Source: Clostridia bacterium (GTDB lineage: Bacteria > Bacillota > Clostridia > Lachnospirales > Cellulosilyticaceae). From it: DNA of 64,000 nucleotides. Positions 62,001 to 64,000 of this stretch are shown piece by piece. The translations under genes were made by a program, and so were the position numbers. The notes below the pieces were generated by a model. That model did no database searches, had not been told where the DNA came from, and saw only the letters and a list, made by a program, of their open reading frames with translations. Within the stretch, counting starts at the first letter, position 1. Each line of letters begins with the position of its first letter. The DNA lies in assembly GCA_029239755.1 (NCBI GenBank), contig JARBUI010000007.1, positions 1-64,000 of the forward strand. The letters run 5' to 3'.

Positions 62001-64000
62001 TTAGTTTTCCTTCATCATCATATTGTAAATCATTTGTGCTGCATCTGCTCTAGTTAGTTTTGCTTTTGGATTAAACAAATTCGTTTTATCCTTTTCTATA
62101 ACCTTAAGACCATAAGCTAGTGTAACATAGCCTTTTAGTTCCTTGCTTACTGCTTTTTCATCTTTAAATGGATAATTGTAAATATCTGATATTTTAGCTA
62201 TTTCTTTGTACTTTGTACTATTAATAATATATTTTACAGCATCTTCTCTACTAATAAGCAGATTCTTATTTTTTTCTTTTTCCTCTATAATACCTGAACT
62301 TATAGCCATATTATAGATATCTTTTTCTGTCACGTTACTATCTGATATTCTTAAGACTAATCTTAGAAAATCATACTGATTAATAGATGCGTCTGGTTTA
62401 AAGCTCTTGCCTGGAAGGGCAATGCCGCTATCGTAAAGCTTTTTAATAACAGCTTCTTTTGCGTGTCCTTTAATATCATCATAGATCGTTTGCTCTGCTG
62501 CTGCAATAGGTTTGCCATCATAAGTATTCACTCGTACTCCTTTAAAAGGATCAAAGCCCATATATCTTTCTTCATGTGCATATGCAAGTACTTTAGTTTT
62601 TTCATCCTTACTTACATACATGAGTTCAAGGCCCATTTTATCTGCTACTTTTTGTTTGTCAAGTACAGCTCTTATATCTTCGAACTTTACTTCATTCCAA
62701 GTATTTGAGTAGCTTGTTACTTCATCACGGACCACATCGTATGTCACACTAAGTCCATTACCATTTACCGTGACCCCATTAACCATTCTGGCATAATGAT
62801 AATTTGCATAAGGTGACTGTACACTTAAAGGAATAGGTATACCCATTTTTTCTGCTGAATCATACTTCGTAAGACTAAATTTATCTTTTGCAATATTCTT
62901 CAAAAATGCCTCTACTTTTTCTTTTACTTTATCTTGTGATACTTCTCCTTTTTGATCAGAGGAATTGATATAAGAATAATAGCTTAGAATTTCTCCTGTT
63001 TTAGCATCTACTGAAAAACTTATATCATTAATAATATTCGGAGGCATTATTTCTCCTGCTGCAATCATTAATTTAATTTTTTCTGCTGGCATGTCAGCTG
63101 CTTTTGACATATCAGTCTGCTGCATGGAGATTGTCCAAATATACTTATTATCATACTCAGACTTATATAGGGAAGCATTTGTAATAGGGGCTTCTTTTAC
63201 TTTTGGAAAGTATTTCTCTGCATAGGCTTTTGCCTCTTCTTTTGTAAGTAATCCCTTTACTTCTTCTACGACTTTTTGTTCCTGTGGTGTAAGCCCTGTA
63301 TTTCTGTCAGCCATACTTACTGAAGCTTCTTCTTTAGCAAAGCCGCCTCCATAATAAATATTATCTTCTCTAATAGGGAGAATAACCGCTCCGGTCTCAG
63401 CATCTATGGCCTTACCTTCTCCATTATTAATGAGGTATATTGGAAAGCTGCTTATAGTTCTTTTTTCGTAATCATAGCGCAAATTATAAACTAATGACAT
63501 GCCTATTTTATTAATGTAGGCTTCTTTTGCTTTATCTAAAGGAAGCTTTGCACTGCCTTTCTGATAGGTGCCTTTATATGTGCTAAGACCACTGAAGTTT
63601 GTTACCTCTCCTGTTTGTTTGTCTACAAATAAGCTTACTTTTCTATCAAGTACTTTTACATTGTTTATATACTGATTAAACATATAAATATATTGGTTTC
63701 CTTGATTTCTATTTGTTTCTTCCTGAAGTTTAAGTTCATTGATATAAGGCACCTTTATTTTTCCTAGGAAATTTTTAGCAGCCTTTAGCCCATCCTCGTA
63801 AGATACTTTGGCGAGAATAGAATATTTATTGTTATACATATTTTTTGAATACTGAATGATATTACCGTTAAACTCAGCAGTCACTTGCACATTTCCAATT
63901 TTGTACTCTTTGTCTGTCCAAGACAAAACATATACATCTTCTTTACCCGTTCCATTTTGTGACCTCATATCATATCTAAATTCAGTAAGTTCTGCAGGTA
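62001..64000 (-). CDS. YcdB/YcdC-repeat protein with C-terminal SLH domains (partial)
   Basis: The open frame runs past the right window edge, so the N-terminus (signal peptide expected) is missing; at least 666 codons are visible. The visible part has PepSY-like YcdB/YcdC (DUF4901) repeats, marked by VNQYINNVKVLDRKVSLFVDKQTGEVTNF-type and AKTGEILSYY blocks, followed by two SLH repeats (about the last 130 residues, FKPDASINQYDFLRLVLRIS and FNPKAKLTRADAAQMIYNMM). SLH repeats anchor proteins to secondary cell-wall polymers. The YcdB part may be a protease inhibitor or propeptide-like module, by analogy only. It is upstream of the fRMsr gene by about 35 bp. Confidence 0.85.
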   Translation of the reverse strand, partial: PAELTEFRYDMRSQNGTGKEDVYVLSWTDKEYKIGNVQVTAEFNGNIIQYSKNMYNNKYSILAKVSYEDGLKAAKNFLGKIKVPYINELKLQEETNRNQGNQYIYMFNQYINNVKVLDRKVSLFVDKQTGEVTNFSGLSTYKGTYQKGSAKLPLDKAKEAYINKIGMSLVYNLRYDYEKRTISSFPIYLINNGEGKAIDAETGAVILPIREDNIYYGGGFAKEEASVSMADRNTGLTPQEQKVVEEVKGLLTKEEAKAYAEKYFPKVKEAPITNASLYKSEYDNKYIWTISMQQTDMSKAADMPAEKIKLMIAAGEIMPPNIINDISFSVDAKTGEILSYYSYINSSDQKGEVSQDKVKEKVEAFLKNIAKDKFSLTKYDSAEKMGIPIPLSVQSPYANYHYARMVNGVTVNGNGLSVTYDVVRDEVTSYSNTWNEVKFEDIRAVLDKQKVADKMGLELMYVSKDEKTKVLAYAHEERYMGFDPFKGVRVNTYDGKPIAAAEQTIYDDIKGHAKEAVIKKLYDSGIALPGKSFKPDASINQYDFLRLVLRISDSNVTEKDIYNMAISSGIIEEKEKNKNLLISREDAVKYIINSTKYKEIAKISDIYNYPFKDEKAVSKELKGYVTLAYGLKVIEKDKTNLFNPKAKLTRADAAQMIYNMMMKEN

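Overview
The window looks like part of a low-GC Firmicutes chromosome, most likely an anaerobic clostridium of the Lachnospirales type. The evidence is AT-rich sequence, strong AGGAGG ribosome sites, several TTG starts, hybrid-cluster protein with an iron-only-hydrogenase-type regulator, HgdB/HgdC-type radical enzymes, a CIRCE-controlled Hsp20 and many YesM/YesN two-component systems. Species is not determinable by eye. Nearly all genes are on the minus strand and most regions look like stable chromosome; I see no transposase, integrase or CRISPR array.

Layout: (1) 39-178 is a 20-bp tandem repeat, followed by an AraC regulator. (2) 1321-12726 is a polysaccharide-utilisation locus resembling the B. 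subtilis yes cluster: YesN/YesM, a CUT1 sugar ABC transporter, a GH115-like glucuronidase, a DUF624 protein, a TIM-barrel isomerase and a GH105-type unsaturated glycuronyl hydrolase. (3) 13185-24218 is mixed housekeeping: tRNA-Thr(CGT), two Amidase_6 proteins, gltX, HAD hydrolase, MFS pump, hcp with an HcpR-like operator, WYL regulator, Amidase_3 and DUF554. (4) 24342-28705 is a queuosine-precursor operon, promoter - preQ1-like riboswitch - HgdB-like - HgdC-like - queD - queE - folE - queC. (5) 28821-40274 is a YtfQRT/YjfF-type sugar ABC system with an MCP, a YesM/YesN pair and a second binding protein that probably acts as sensor. (6) 40581-44734 holds hsp20 and argJBD. (7) 44869-49712 is a complete branched-chain amino acid ABC operon. 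(8) 50156-58380 is a third sugar ABC system with its own HK/RR and a uroporphyrinogen-decarboxylase-like enzyme. (9) 58423-64000 is a run of single genes (phosphoesterase, ogt, AIM24, recX, fRMsr) ending in a YcdB/SLH protein cut by the window edge.

The main candidate for something new is the two-gene HgdB/HgdC-like ATP-dependent reductase pair at the head of the preQ0 pathway operon, behind a leader that folds like a transcription-terminating preQ1 riboswitch. The operon makes preQ0 but contains no queF; the pair could supply nitrile (preQ0 to preQ1) or epoxyqueuosine reduction. A second theme is tandem repeats of 20-22 bp at four places, two of which overlap gene 3' ends so that the repeat itself defines the protein C-terminus and stop codon.
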